A stretch of 64,000 nucleotides of DNA from Bacteroidetes bacterium GWF2_35_48 (lineage in GTDB: Bacteria > Bacteroidota > Bacteroidia > Bacteroidales > GWF2-35-48), in assembly GCA_001769125.1 (NCBI GenBank), contig MEOG01000089.1, forward strand, positions 62,001 to 126,000, in the 5' to 3' direction. The position numbers were made by a program, and so were the translations under genes. The notes under the pieces are model-generated. The model saw only the letters and a list, made by a program, of their open reading frames with translations, did not search any database and was not told the origin of the DNA. The first letter of the stretch is position 1, and the number at the start of each line of letters is the position of its first letter. This document shows, in pieces, positions 37,101-46,800 of the stretch.

Positions 37101-37805
37101 AAATTTACGCACGAAGGATATATTGAATTTGGTTACACTTTAAAAACAGATGTTAATCCTGTCGAACTGGAATTTTATGTAAAAGACAGTGGTATAGGCG
37201 TTAAACCCGAAATGCACGAGAAAATATTTGAACGTTTCCAGCAGGCGGATAAATCAATACAATTAGGTTACGGCGGAACAGGGTTGGGCTTATCCATTTC
37301 AAAAGGATTTGTGGAATTACTGGGCGGTAAAATTTGGGTGCAATCGAAACCAACAAAAGGAGCTACTTTTTATTTCACAATACCTTATAATCCTGCAAAT
37401 AAAATTGATAAAACAATATCGCCGACTACACAAAACGAAAATTTCAAAACTGTTTTGGTAGCAGAAGACGAAGAATACAATTTTCTTTTAATCGAAGAAT
37501 TTTTAAGCAAAATGAACTTAAAACTTATTCATGTAAAAAACGGAAAAGAAGCCGTTGACGTTTGCAAAGCAAACCCAAACATTGACTTAATTTTAATGGA
37601 CATTAAAATGCCAATAATGACAGGAGATGCTGCCGCAAAATTGATAAAAAAAATTCGCCCTGATTTGACAATAATAGGACAATCGGGTTACACTTTACAA
37701 AACGAAATTAAAAAATACACCGGAATATTTGATGATTATTTAATAAAACCAATAAATGAAGATATGTTGATTGAAATAACAAGTAAATACCTGCATAACA
37801 ACTGA
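31152..37805 (+). CDS. Soluble multi-PAS/GAF hybrid histidine kinase
   Basis: The tracked ORF begins with TTG; the ATG at 31152 gives 2217 residues. There are no membrane helices. Approximate order: GAF 39-170; coiled coil 177-250; PAS 250-363 and 373-493; coiled coil; PAS 547-660 (a copy of the first) and 667-783; GAF 787-937; PAS 943-1063; GAF 1070-1243; PAS 1245-1365; coil; PAS 1412-1523; GAF 1537-1693; PAS 1710-1833. HisKA follows with His1862 in NMSHEIRTPM, then HATPase_c (NLLSNAFKFT, DSGIGV, GGTGLGLSIS) and a receiver domain with Asp2150 in LILMDIKMP. The output has no DNA-binding domain, so the signal must pass to a separate partner. Confidence 0.93.
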   Translation: MDIIISENELSAIKERADKLAKQKAYLQLIINMMQKLGMVSGLENTIETLLKIIIENIGGTNSTIYYLIENEIYTTNCQNENKLIENITDQLVKKVFKKHEFIEIEHEFKDTLLQTSEFTKAFTWIFPLNVGTKFIGAIKIDNLYITTQEFKEELPTFFNYAAAVLKNDILRFINLRNINDNFIKEQNLNYKLTEKNNEYLASNDELIQRNNEYYALNEEYTAINKTLIKTSEKHLIAKEKAEENENKLKEAQSLAHIGNWELDLINNNLTWSDEIYRIFGCNPQEFGATYEAFLNFIHPEDRDFVNNSYLNHINTKAPYNIVHRILLSNNEIKYVNERCKSDFDEHGKPIRSVGTVADITEQKKAEKELIISERELKRVQEITHIGSWYLDVSTNQVIWSDELDKMYGFDPKLPPPPYTEHKKLFTPESWEILSTSLASTRETGIPYELELKTVRENGSNGWMWVRGETVVDKEGKTIGLWGAAQDITERKNNEQELIKAKDIAEENKQNLQIKNDEYEAVNEELRQTNNELVIAKNIAEKDRTKLKEAQSLAHIGNWELDLSNNELIWSDEIYRIFGCNPQEFGATYEAFLNFIHPEDRDFVNNSYLNHITTTEPYNIVHRILLPNNEIKYVNERCKSDFDEHGKPIRSVGTVADITDKVKSEEVLHRTQYSIDNITDSIFWTDKSANLIFANQAACRNLEYSIDELLSLKVFDIDPEFPKEKWEEHWNEIFLQGSFTIKTIHRTKTGRQYPVEITTNKVEFGGVQYNCAIARDITERKLTEDTLRFIAQRGWLNDSETFFNALVQYLGKVLSVDYVIIDRLEANNEFAETVALYANGTIVPNMRYELKNTPCENVITKSLCCYPKNIQDLFPDDLLLKEMNIESYAGIPLWDSTGSVIGLIAVMDSKPIINERLIIQQIQLVSTRVAAEIERESTDKSLRESEKKYRSLTENSPDNILRYDKNCRLVYANSNLEKTINNSIENIIGLLPTEKKFGDSYSVYEKNIKDVITTGQYIEFEFLVPDLLSKEEIHLIKMIPEYNETGEIIGVLAIGRDITERKKAEKERLSNIHFFESMDKINRTIQSTNDVEQMMSNVLDEVLNIFDCDRAFLLYPCDPNAKYWNVPMERYKPEYPGVLALGIDIPMDDDVAKTFKLLLASEDVVKFGLGTNNSLPADVSEQFGIKTFMSMAIYPKIRLPWEFGIHQCSYAREWTNDDEKLFQEIGRRLADALTGLLMLRDLKESEWRFREIFDNVLDSLFLLEVTDDGHFRNLEINPAFEMSTGIPRSQLIGKLIEETVPPEVAQIVNTKYRHCVEAGHPIEEEAHLDLPSGKRYFHSTLIPARDETGRIHRIIGISRDITERKKAELLLKEKNDEYLALNDELSLRNNEYYALNEEYKTINKELKNSGNYNRMLFELSSIGLALTKITGELVDFNQAYADIIDYTIEETFRLTYWDITPEKYAEQEQIQLKSLNEKGVYGPYEKEYISKSGKHIPVRLSGRIIEKNGEKFIWSSVENITIQKQFEEEILRNEFRLSTLIELSNQKTLPLNEIYNYILNKSIELCKSKIGFLGFVDKTEENVEIFAWSENVMTECAVLNHTINFVVSQSGLWAEVLRQRKPIIINDYSEHNPLKKGFPAGHININNFACFPFFDNEKIVAIVALANKETDYNNRDIAQINLLLNGMWTIIKERNYQSDLITAKEKAEESEQRLMTFINTIPDIICYKDGMGRWLLANEADLELFCLKDVDYFGKNDLQLSEYTAEIYKDAFTKCMETDENAWNNETISKGIEIIPTVTGEKKVFDVYKVPVFHSNGERKGLAVIGRDISKLYETQEILITAKEKAEESDRLKTAFLQNMSHEIRTPMNAICGFSNLLNKLDLSIEKRSNFISIIQNSSHQLLSIVTDILTISSIETKQEKLNISKVSINNVIVEILTVFKQQSINQKISLYAKKELTDIESEIFSDNTKIIQILSNLLSNAFKFTHEGYIEFGYTLKTDVNPVELEFYVKDSGIGVKPEMHEKIFERFQQADKSIQLGYGGTGLGLSISKGFVELLGGKIWVQSKPTKGATFYFTIPYNPANKIDKTISPTTQNENFKTVLVAEDEEYNFLLIEEFLSKMNLKLIHVKNGKEAVDVCKANPNIDLILMDIKMPIMTGDAAAKLIKKIRPDLTIIGQSGYTLQNEIKKYTGIFDDYLIKPINEDMLIEITSKYLHNN
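31896..32235 (+). repeat. Intragenic PAS duplication, unit 1
   Basis: This 340-bp stretch in the kinase gene recurs at 32790-33129, displaced by 894 bases (298 codons), with about 20 differences by eye (roughly 94% identical). It covers the linker LKEAQSLAHIGNWELDL and nearly the whole PAS domain. Confidence 0.9.
32790..33129 (+). repeat. Intragenic PAS duplication, unit 2
   Basis: This is the second copy of the 340-bp PAS unit, in frame with the first. Most differences are third-position changes, but a cluster (INTKAPYN against ITTTEPYN; SNNEIK against PNNEIK) alters residues. Confidence 0.9.
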
Positions 37806-37962
37806 TTGGTGACAATAACATGTTGCGTATCCTTATAATCAAGTGTAAAAAATCTCCTGACAAAATCCAAAACGCCAATTATATGGCAGTAATACGATTG
37901 ATTTTCTTCAAAATAATATTTCCTTTTTAAAATTCTATGACTATTTGTCAGTATTCATCCTG

Positions 37963-37978
37963 TGGCACAGCCTTTGAC
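37963..37978 (+). promoter_or_regulatory. Possible sigma-54-type -24/-12 element upstream of htpG
   Basis: TGGCAC-N5-TTGAC matches the sigma-54 consensus TGGCAC-N5-TTGCW except that the -12 GC is GA. It lies about 48 bases before the start codon. No good TAnnTTTG promoter was found in the same gap. No rpoN or enhancer-binding regulator lies in the window. Confidence 0.3.
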
Positions 37979-38025
37979 TAGATGCGCTGCAAATTTACTA
38001 TTGTCTAACCAAAAATTATAAAAAT

Positions 38026-40083
38026 ATGCGTAAAGGAAATATTGGTGTTACAACAGAAAACATCTTCCCGATAATCAAGAAATTTTTATACTCTGATCAT
38101 GAGATTTTTCTACGTGAAATTGTTTCCAATGCTGTTGATGCAAGTCAGAAACTTAAAACCCTTGCAACTGCCGGAGAATATGCCGATGATGTTTCAAACA
38201 TTAAAGTAACTGTATCTGTAGATTCAAAGAAAAAAACCATTACGGTTTCTGACAATGGTATTGGAATGACACCTGAAGAAGTGGATCAGTACATCAACCA
38301 GATTGCTTTCTCGAGTGCCAATGATTTTCTCGAAAAATATAAAACCAATGCAAATGCCATTATCGGTCATTTTGGGCTTGGTTTTTACTCTGCATTTATG
38401 GTTTCTGAAAAAGTGGAACTTGTAACAAAATCATACAAAGAAGGCTCGAATGCTGTAAAATGGGTTTGCGATGGCAGTCCGGAATATAAAATTTCTGATG
38501 TAAAAAAAGACAGCATTGGTACAGATGTAATTCTGTATCTTGATGAAGAATCTAAAGACTTTGCAGAAGAATCTAAAGTAAAAGAACTGCTCACAAAATA
38601 TTGCAAATTTTTACCTGTTGAAATTGCTTTCGGAAAAAAGAAAGAATGGAAAGATGATAAGTATGTTGATACCGATGTTGATGACATCATCAATGACCCA
38701 AAACCTGCATGGACAAAGAAACCTGCTGATCTTAAAGACGAAGATTATAAAGCATTTTACAAGCAATTATATCCTGCATCTTATGATGATCCTTTATTCA
38801 ACATACATCTCAATGTAGATTACCCTTTCAACCTTACGGGGATTCTTTATTTTCCGAAAATCCGCAACAATTTTGAAGTTCAGAAAAATAAAATTCAACT
38901 CTACTGCCGTCAGGTATTTGTAACCGATTCTGTAGAGGGAATTGTTCCAGATTTTCTTACGCTTTTGCATGGCGTTCTCGATTCGCCAGATATTCCGCTG
39001 AATGTGTCCCGCAGTTTCTTGCAGAGCGATCAGAATGTGAAAAAAATATCTTCACATATCACTAAAAAAGTAGCAGACCGTCTGCATGATATTTTCAAAA
39101 GCAATCGTGAAGATTTTGAGAAAAAATGGGACGACCTCAAGCTTTTCATTGTATATGGAATGATAACAGATGAAAAATTTTACGAACGCGCAAAAGATTT
39201 CTACCTGTTTAAAAATGCTGACGGTAAGTATTTCACAATGGAAGAATATGAAAATCTGATAAAAGAAAATCAAAAAGACAAACACAATACAATAATTTAC
39301 CTGTATGCTACAAACCGTGATGAACAGTACACGTTTATTGAAGGCGCAAAAAATAAAGGCTACGATGTTTTAATGATGGACGGTCATCTTGATATGCACT
39401 TCATAAATAATATTGAACCAAAAATTAAAGATTCCCGCTTCACACGCGTTGATGCAGACGTAATAGATAAACTCATTCACAAAGACGATAAAAAAGAGTC
39501 TGCATTAAGCGAAGACCAGCAGAATGAATTGCGTCCCGTGTTCCGTGGTGTGCTTCCTGAAAAGGCTTATTTTTCTGTTGTTTTTGAAGGATTGGATGCA
39601 GATGAACCTCCTGTGATTATCACGCAAAGCGAGTACATGCGCCGCATGAAAGATATGTCGAAAATGGGTGGTGGTCAAATGGGTTTTTATGGCGATTTGC
39701 CTGATAATCTCAATCTGGTAGTTAATACAAATCATAATTTAATACTGGACATCATTGAACAAACTCAAAGTGCTGTGGGCATTAAAGCGACAGAGGTACA
39801 AAAAGAACTGGAGCCTGTAGAGACAGAGCTAAATAATCTGAAAGAAGCAAATAGCAAGAAAAAACCTGAAGAAATTCCTCAGGATGTAAAAGACCGTCAG
39901 GAAGAGCTTGAAAAGAAACAACGCGAGCTCAGCGATAGAAAAGAAGGCATTTTTCAGGATTACGGAAAAGAAAATAAATTAGTAAAACAAGTTATTGATT
40001 TGGCGCTGCTTGCTAACGGAATGTTAAAGGGCGAAGAGCTGACTAAGTTTGTGAAGAGAAGTATTGAGCTGATTGGAAAGTAA
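38026..40083 (+). CDS. htpG: Molecular chaperone HtpG (Hsp90)
   Basis: This 685-residue cytosolic ATP-dependent chaperone has all GHKL-type ATP-binding motifs: LREIVSNAVDASQKL, VSDNGIGMTPEEV, GHFGLGFYSAFMV and GTDVILYL. The middle domain is recognisable by DSPDIPLNVSRSFLQSD with the ATP-sensing Arg. The C-terminal dimerisation part has a long charged insert (about 585-650) rich in Glu and Lys, which I believe is usual in Bacteroidota HtpG and explains the length relative to about 624 in E. coli. It forms a single-gene unit, followed by tandem repeat C. Confidence 0.97.
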   Translation: MRKGNIGVTTENIFPIIKKFLYSDHEIFLREIVSNAVDASQKLKTLATAGEYADDVSNIKVTVSVDSKKKTITVSDNGIGMTPEEVDQYINQIAFSSANDFLEKYKTNANAIIGHFGLGFYSAFMVSEKVELVTKSYKEGSNAVKWVCDGSPEYKISDVKKDSIGTDVILYLDEESKDFAEESKVKELLTKYCKFLPVEIAFGKKKEWKDDKYVDTDVDDIINDPKPAWTKKPADLKDEDYKAFYKQLYPASYDDPLFNIHLNVDYPFNLTGILYFPKIRNNFEVQKNKIQLYCRQVFVTDSVEGIVPDFLTLLHGVLDSPDIPLNVSRSFLQSDQNVKKISSHITKKVADRLHDIFKSNREDFEKKWDDLKLFIVYGMITDEKFYERAKDFYLFKNADGKYFTMEEYENLIKENQKDKHNTIIYLYATNRDEQYTFIEGAKNKGYDVLMMDGHLDMHFINNIEPKIKDSRFTRVDADVIDKLIHKDDKKESALSEDQQNELRPVFRGVLPEKAYFSVVFEGLDADEPPVIITQSEYMRRMKDMSKMGGGQMGFYGDLPDNLNLVVNTNHNLILDIIEQTQSAVGIKATEVQKELEPVETELNNLKEANSKKKPEEIPQDVKDRQEELEKKQRELSDRKEGIFQDYGKENKLVKQVIDLALLANGMLKGEELTKFVKRSIELIGK

Positions 40084-40165
40084 CGGTGGCTTCGGCTCCG
40101 CTCAGCCACCGGAAAAATCGGCTCCGCTCAGCCACCGGAAAAATCGGCTCCGCTTAATCACCGGG
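40084..40165. repeat. Stem-loop repeat C, copy 2, with 26-bp tandem duplication
   Basis: Directly after the htpG stop, cggtggc (40084-40090) and gccaccg (40105-40111) flank the loop ttcggctccgctca. The unit tcggctccgctcagccaccggaaaaa is then repeated with an exact 26-bp period (starting 40092, 40118, 40144; the last is degraded). Only the first unit keeps both stem arms. Confidence 0.88.
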
Positions 40166-40173
40166 TTAATTTT

Positions 40174-43100
40174 TTATTCAATCACAATTTTTTTAACAGC
40201 AACAGCACTCTTGCAGTAAATTTTCACAAAATAAGTACCGGGAGAAATAGTATGATTCTTTAAAATGATTAAACTATTATTTTCTGAAAGCTCCTGCTGA
40301 AGCACAATCTGACCCAATTGATTTACGATTTCTACATACTCTGCATTGTTGTGAGTTATTGTAAAAGCAGCATGCGCGGGATTCGGATATATTGTAATAT
40401 TTGAATTTTCGCTATTCATTCTCTGCTCCCCATCAGGCATCCATGCGGAAATAATGATTGCTGCTGTTGAATTCATCAGATTTCCTGCAACATCAGAAAT
40501 TGCTCCATTCCCTCCGGCAACATACCATACTCTTAAACCTGTTAATGCAGAAGAAACGGAATTGTTAACAGTTAAAATAATTTCACGATCTGTATTTCCG
40601 GAATTTGCAGCAGTAACGCTATAATTCATAAGCGAATCAAATATATTTGTTACAATAAAACCTGCATCATTTGCAACTGAAATCGTGTTAGCATCAGCAA
40701 ACTCATTCAAAAAAACCAACAGCTCTGTATCGGAAATTCTTACAACAGAATCAATAAGAGGTCTGTGGGCATCAATGCTGACGATTCCTGTTGGCACTGT
40801 AGTGTAGGGTGAATTTTGTGAACCCTGATTATCGAGAACAAGTGAAAGCTGAATTTCAGAAGCATTTGCAACATCATTGTCGTTTTCAAAAACCGAATAA
40901 TAAACGGTATATGTGTTATCGCCATTATCTGTGAAATCGGATGCAGCTTGTCCTTGTACAGTCATTGCTCCTGCTGTATAACCGCTTGCATCTGCATGTA
41001 TGATTACAGGCACATTGCTGCCAATTTTATAATTTCCGTTTACGGTTACAGAATTTATTACAGGAGCAGGAAAATTCGTAACATAGCCATTACAGAGAAT
41101 GCTGCTGTTTCCGCCACCTCCTGAAATGGTAATGTATTCAGAATTATACGTATTTACTGCAAGCCCGACTTTAAGTCTTATGTACACCGTTGTTGTGTCA
41201 AGTGTGTCGGAATAATAGTGAATGGCAAAGCTGTCATAGAAATTAGCATTATCGGTTGAAATTTCATAATCTTCAGGAGCTGTGAGTGTAATATTTCCGG
41301 GGAATCCGGTGAGCCATGTTCCGCTCAGTAAAAAGATTTGTGAAGCAGAAGGCCCGGAGCCGAGTACGTAAGTAAATCCAGAAAGGGTTTCTGTGCTTAC
41401 GCTGATAGAGGGATTGGGAACAGCATACACCTCTCCGTTACAGCTAACTTTCACTAGACTTGCGCCTCCTCCTGAGATGTCAATAAACTCTGAATTGTAG
41501 ATATTTACAATTAAATCTGATTTTAAACGAACATAAATTGTTACAGACGTTAAATTTTCACTATTAAAAGGAAGTAATAAGCTACATGCAAAAATTATAT
41601 TGTCTGTGGAAATTTCGTAATTTGTAGGAGCATAAACTGCAATGTTTTCAGGATAACCGGTTAATTCACTCCCGCTGAGTTCAAAGCTTTGTGAGGCAGA
41701 TGGTCCATATCCGTAAATATAAGAAAAACCGCTCAGTGTCGCAGTACTTAAAGTAAGAATCGGTGTGGGAGCAGGAACATAGCATGTCCATGAAAGATCA
41801 TCTATTGCAGGGCGTTTGATTCCATCGCTTTGAAATTTAACTTGAATATTTCCTTCAATATTTATATCGGTAATTGTTGTAGTAGTTACTGTTGAAGACA
41901 CAGGAACTGTTCCGATCTGGATTTCATTTACGAATACAGGTAAATCCATGGTTCCATCGCTGAATGGAAATTTTGTTGTGATGGTTAACGAGCCGATACC
42001 ATTAGCTGAAACAGGTGATTCGGCATAGCCTTTAAAACAAATTGACTGTGAGGTAATCGTCTGATCTGTTCTTGCATTTGTTGCGTTCCACGTTCCTCCG
42101 TCATCACCTGTCCATGTCCTCGCAAGATAAGACGAGGAGCTGCTTGTGGGGATATTTATAAAAGTTTCATTCCCGCATTCTGTTGACATTTCTGTAACCA
42201 GACCGCTGCAAAAAATGGTTATTGTGTTAGCTCCGCCACCTGAAACAGTTAATCCTTCATCATTGTAAGAACCTACTGCCAGGCTTGATTTCAGGCGCAT
42301 AAATAAAGGAGTGGAAGTTAGTGTTGCTCCACTATAAGGTATAGTCAGGCTCGTAGAAAAAATGGAATTGTCGAGTGAAATTTCATAATTTGTGGATGCA
42401 GTTACCGTAATGTTTCCGGGATATCCTGTGAGATTGGTGCCTCCGATATTTGTTGTTTGTGATGAAGAAGGACCGTTTCCTACAACATACGTGAAGCTTG
42501 TAAGAGCTCCCGATGATGCGCTGAGATAGGGCGGAGGAATCGCAGTAACACTTCCGCTACAAGTAACTGTAATATTAGAAGCGCCACCTCCGGAAATTGT
42601 AATAAGTTCAGCATTGTAAGAATTTACACCAAGACTCGCTTTTAAGCGTACATAAATGGTAGTAGAACCTAATGTTGCTGATGTATAGGGAACAGTAACA
42701 CTATTTATAAAATTCGTGTTATCTGTTGAAATTTCATAATTTGTTGGCGCAGTTATCGTAATGTTTCCGGGATATCCTGTGAGCCAAGTTCCGCTAATAG
42801 TGTAGCTTTGCGAGGTTGATGGACCGGAGCCGACAATATAGGTAAAACCCGATAATGTTGTTGGATTAGTAACAAGCGATGGAGAGGGAACAGGTGTAAC
42901 ACTTCCGCTGCAGGAAACAGTTACATTGCTTGCGCCACCGCCGGAAATGCTTATGTTTTCAGAATTGTAAGAGCCAACCGCCAAACCGGCTTTTAAACGG
43001 ACATATACTGTTGTTGAAGCAAGACTTGCAGATGTATATGGAACATTCAAGCCAGATGAAAAAGTTGAATTATCAAGTGAGATTTCATAGTCAGAAGGTG

Positions 43101-43746
43101 CTGCAACATTAATATTGCCAGGGGCTCCGGTAAGATTGCTCCCACTAATAGAAAAACTTTGAGAAGAAGAGGGACCGGAATTGGAGTAGTAGGAAAAGTT
43201 GGTGAGGGAAGATGGATTTATTGTCAAAGTTGGGTCAGTAATTATGCTTGTAAGTGTTAATTCATCAACAATTAGAAATCCTGCATTGTTATCACTAAGA
43301 ATTTTAATACGGATATTATTGTTTGCGTCATTAATTGTCAATGTATACAAGGCATAAGTAGTACCACTAAATGCCTGCGTTTCGACATCTACAAATGCGC
43401 CCCCGTTAACAGATTTCTGAACTTTAAAAGTTCCACCGCCTGAATTTAATTCACGATAATTAAAACTAATAGTTTCAATTGTATTTACAGAGGGAGTTAT
43501 TAGATAGGAACCACCTGAAATCAATCTATTTAAGCGGGCTGCACTTCCTGTTCCATTAACAGAGTTTGCAGAAATCTCACCCCGAATCTGATTGTAATCC
43601 CATACCCCGCTACTAAGAGTAATCGTTCCGCTATTGTATGAAGATGTGTTAAAAGCAGCTGTAAAACTTTCTGTAAAATGTATTTCTGCACGCAAATAGG
43701 TATTTGAAAAAATCAAAGCAATGAAAATCAAAACAACTCTTATCAT
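40174..43746 (-). CDS. T9SS-secreted protein with five Ig-like repeats
   Basis: The ORF track begins at 43767; the ATG at 43746 gives about 1190 residues and a cleaner leader (MIRVVLIFIALIFSNTYLRA), though either start works. A jelly-roll-like region (about 20-170) is followed by about 95-residue repeats of the type FTYIVGSGPSTSQSYTISG ... APTNYEIS ... VYVRLKASL, three before and two after a second jelly-roll region (about 520-650). The tail has Ig-like modules and a T9SS type A sorting domain (ITIYPNPAHAAFTI). No catalytic motif is seen. Its repeats are shared with the adjacent giant gene, 70 bases away on the same strand, so the two are probably co-transcribed. Confidence 0.87.
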   Translation of the reverse strand: MIRVVLIFIALIFSNTYLRAEIHFTESFTAAFNTSSYNSGTITLSSGVWDYNQIRGEISANSVNGTGSAARLNRLISGGSYLITPSVNTIETISFNYRELNSGGGTFKVQKSVNGGAFVDVETQAFSGTTYALYTLTINDANNNIRIKILSDNNAGFLIVDELTLTSIITDPTLTINPSSLTNFSYYSNSGPSSSQSFSISGSNLTGAPGNINVAAPSDYEISLDNSTFSSGLNVPYTSASLASTTVYVRLKAGLAVGSYNSENISISGGGASNVTVSCSGSVTPVPSPSLVTNPTTLSGFTYIVGSGPSTSQSYTISGTWLTGYPGNITITAPTNYEISTDNTNFINSVTVPYTSATLGSTTIYVRLKASLGVNSYNAELITISGGGASNITVTCSGSVTAIPPPYLSASSGALTSFTYVVGNGPSSSQTTNIGGTNLTGYPGNITVTASTNYEISLDNSIFSTSLTIPYSGATLTSTPLFMRLKSSLAVGSYNDEGLTVSGGGANTITIFCSGLVTEMSTECGNETFINIPTSSSSSYLARTWTGDDGGTWNATNARTDQTITSQSICFKGYAESPVSANGIGSLTITTKFPFSDGTMDLPVFVNEIQIGTVPVSSTVTTTTITDINIEGNIQVKFQSDGIKRPAIDDLSWTCYVPAPTPILTLSTATLSGFSYIYGYGPSASQSFELSGSELTGYPENIAVYAPTNYEISTDNIIFACSLLLPFNSENLTSVTIYVRLKSDLIVNIYNSEFIDISGGGASLVKVSCNGEVYAVPNPSISVSTETLSGFTYVLGSGPSASQIFLLSGTWLTGFPGNITLTAPEDYEISTDNANFYDSFAIHYYSDTLDTTTVYIRLKVGLAVNTYNSEYITISGGGGNSSILCNGYVTNFPAPVINSVTVNGNYKIGSNVPVIIHADASGYTAGAMTVQGQAASDFTDNGDNTYTVYYSVFENDNDVANASEIQLSLVLDNQGSQNSPYTTVPTGIVSIDAHRPLIDSVVRISDTELLVFLNEFADANTISVANDAGFIVTNIFDSLMNYSVTAANSGNTDREIILTVNNSVSSALTGLRVWYVAGGNGAISDVAGNLMNSTAAIIISAWMPDGEQRMNSENSNITIYPNPAHAAFTITHNNAEYVEIVNQLGQIVLQQELSENNSLIILKNHTISPGTYFVKIYCKSAVAVKKIVIE

Positions 43747-43816
43747 AAAAAAGTATATTAGTATCACATAATTCAGGTATCAACATGTAAACATGAATCA
43801 AAAGAAAGACAAAATG

Positions 43817-46800
43817 TTATTTAATAATAAATTTATTTGTTATTTGTTTATCGTGGTAATAAATCATTAGACAATATAACCCAGAAACAAATCCGGATGT
43901 AGGTATCGTAAGTTTTGTGTAGTCTTCTGTAATATTCAGAGATCGGGAATAAATTATTTTGCCCGTCATGTCTGAAATTTTCACACTTAATGGCAGTTCC
44001 TCGGTCGAATTTATAGTAAATGAAATATTATTTGTTTCAGATGAAAGACCTGAAACATACACCTTGCTGTCTTTATTAGCTTCAACCGCAACAAGTTGAC
44101 TATATTTCAATTCGCCATTATAATCTACTTGTTTTAATCTATAATAATTGACACCTAACAGCGGATATTTGTCTGTTTCTGAATATTGATTTACAGAGCT
44201 GCTATTCCCAAATCCAGAGACAATGGCTATATCTGAAAAATTTCTTGCATCACTACTTTTTTGAACAATAAAATGACTGTTATTTATTTCTGTGGATGTT
44301 GCCCATTTTAAATCAACGTAACCAGTAGAATAAATATATTTTCCACTAAAATACATCATTTCTACAGGAAGTGGATTTTTTGCTGTTTTTGATCCAAATG
44401 TAATAGGACTGAATGAAGGAACAGTTCCATTAGTAATAATTGTTCCATCATTTACATCTCCGCTAGTACTTCCCAATCCCAGATCAATCCATTGTGCTCC
44501 ATCCCATTTTGTTACAATTAAATCGCTCAGATATGCTGTTTCAACTAAACTGGCTGTATCCCATGCAAGGGTAACTGAAACGGCAGAAGAACCGTTTGTT
44601 CGGTTTAGCATCCAGTATTCCAATTGACTGACATGATTAATTCCTGTACCCAAAGTAGTACCAAATGTTGTTTGTGGATTTGCTTTGAAATATTCTGCTG
44701 TAAAATGATCTGTTGCAGCAGAGGGTGCAGAAATTGATATAGGATGATAACTACTATTCTGACCCGTAGGAAATGTAAATGATGTATTACCAACTTTTCG
44801 CACAGGGCCTTTTGCAAATGTAGCATCACTGCCACCAGATAATGAAGATCCTGCCTTCATAATTAACGTGTCATTTCCGATAATGTAACCGTCTGTAAGT
44901 GTTAATGTGCCGGCAACAGATACTTCTTTATTTAAAACAATTCCTGTTGATGAAGAATTATTTATTAGCAAATTATAAAACTCAGGTGAAGTTGTTCCAC
45001 TGATTATTTGTTCGCTGCCTCCTTTAAAAACTACAGAGCCTGCCGAATGAGAGAATGTTGAATTGTTAGAAAAATCACCAAAAATATGAAGCTTACTTGA
45101 TGCATTATTTACATAAAATTCATATCCGGATAACTCAACTGTTAAGTTCCTGCAAGAAGCTTCTGTAAAATCATATTCAGCAGGGTCTCCAACAACACAG
45201 TCATTCGAAACGCCTGTACTTGAAAGATTAACATCTGTTGTTGAATCAGGAATTATCATATTGTCCCAGTTACTGCAATCAAACCAAGTGGTATTACCTC
45301 CGGCGCCTGTCCAAATTCCGGGATCAACACCAACTTCACCTCCAGCATCTGTGTCAATAACAATACTGGTTTCTGAAGCAGTAAAATTATTAATAACAGG
45401 ATAAAGTGAGTTCCCATTATAATATTCATTACAATTATTAAATTTTACCCAGTTATCAGGGTCTTTAATCGCCTCAATCCATCCCCTCTGAGTATGATGA
45501 GGAATTGGATCGGCAGAAAGGTAAATGTTAAATTTAATATAATCTGTTGCAACTCCAGGCATCATACTAAAACAATCAAGATTTGGAAGTAATCCGGAAT
45601 TTTGAGAAGATCCGTCACCGGAAGCATTATTTGATACACTGCAAACATCAGGAAGCCATTCGTTGTTAGTGTTAAAACCGAAAAGCACTGTCCCTCCTGT
45701 ATACGTAGCATTGTTGTCTCCAGCAGTACCATTATTCCATGTTCCTCCAGTCATAAAGAAAATCTGATCACCTGCTGTATTTAATATCAACGAACCATAT
45801 CGGATATCAATCTCCCATTCATTATCAGGATAAATTCCAACAAAGTAGGGGTAAAGGTTTTTAAGTCTGAATGTAATTATACTGCCCTTGTTAACAGTGC
45901 CACCTGTTCTTCGTATTCTTAAAAATCCTTCTGCATTACCAAATTCACCTGGTTCACACCGACTGAATCCATTGTCTGTCATATCAAATACCATTCCTGT
46001 AGTAATATCATTAAAACAAACAATGCTTATTTCATCATCACCATTGCTATAGCCTGAGTTGCAGTCTTGAATTTGTGAACAAACACCGACAACTGCGATA
46101 CTACCCGGAACAAATTCAACAACACCGTCAATAGGTGTTGCACATTCGTAAACTCCGGTAGACCATGTTGAGCCACTTCTTGTAAAGACTTTAAAGCAAT
46201 AACTTGTTCCATTGGTTAAGCCTGTAACAGTAACAGAATTTGATGTCCCTTTAAAAACAACTTTTCCATCATCGAATATTGTTCCGGAGCCTGTGAAGAC
46301 AGGATCTGCCGTATACAAAGAGCCATCGCCTGAAGGGCTAGCTGTTACTGCGGATGTAGCTTTTGCAACCACCATTATTTCATCAAAACAACCGGTTTGC
46401 GGATTTGCCCAGGTAACCTGAACTTCTTCATCTGCTGGTGTTGTAGCTATAGAGCTAACATTTGGTGTTCCCAGTGATGCAATTGAGGCTGTTGGAAAAA
46501 CTGTTGCCCAGGTTGTTGAGTTTTTAAAGGTATAAGCTTTGATTTCATAAGCTGTTGAAGCTGTTAAGCCGGTTACGGTAACAGATGTTCCGTTTCCTTT
46601 ATAAACAACTTTTCCGTTTGTCCCTATTGTTGAACCAAGCGGATATTGAGAATTAGCCGAATAGGAACTTTCATTTTCTGTCCCGGCTAAATCATTTGGC
46701 ATTGTTGTTCCAAGCCCAATTATCACACCATCATACGACCCCTCGGGAGCAACCCATGAGATTGTTGCAGTATTTGTTGTCTGACATACAACTGCTAATT

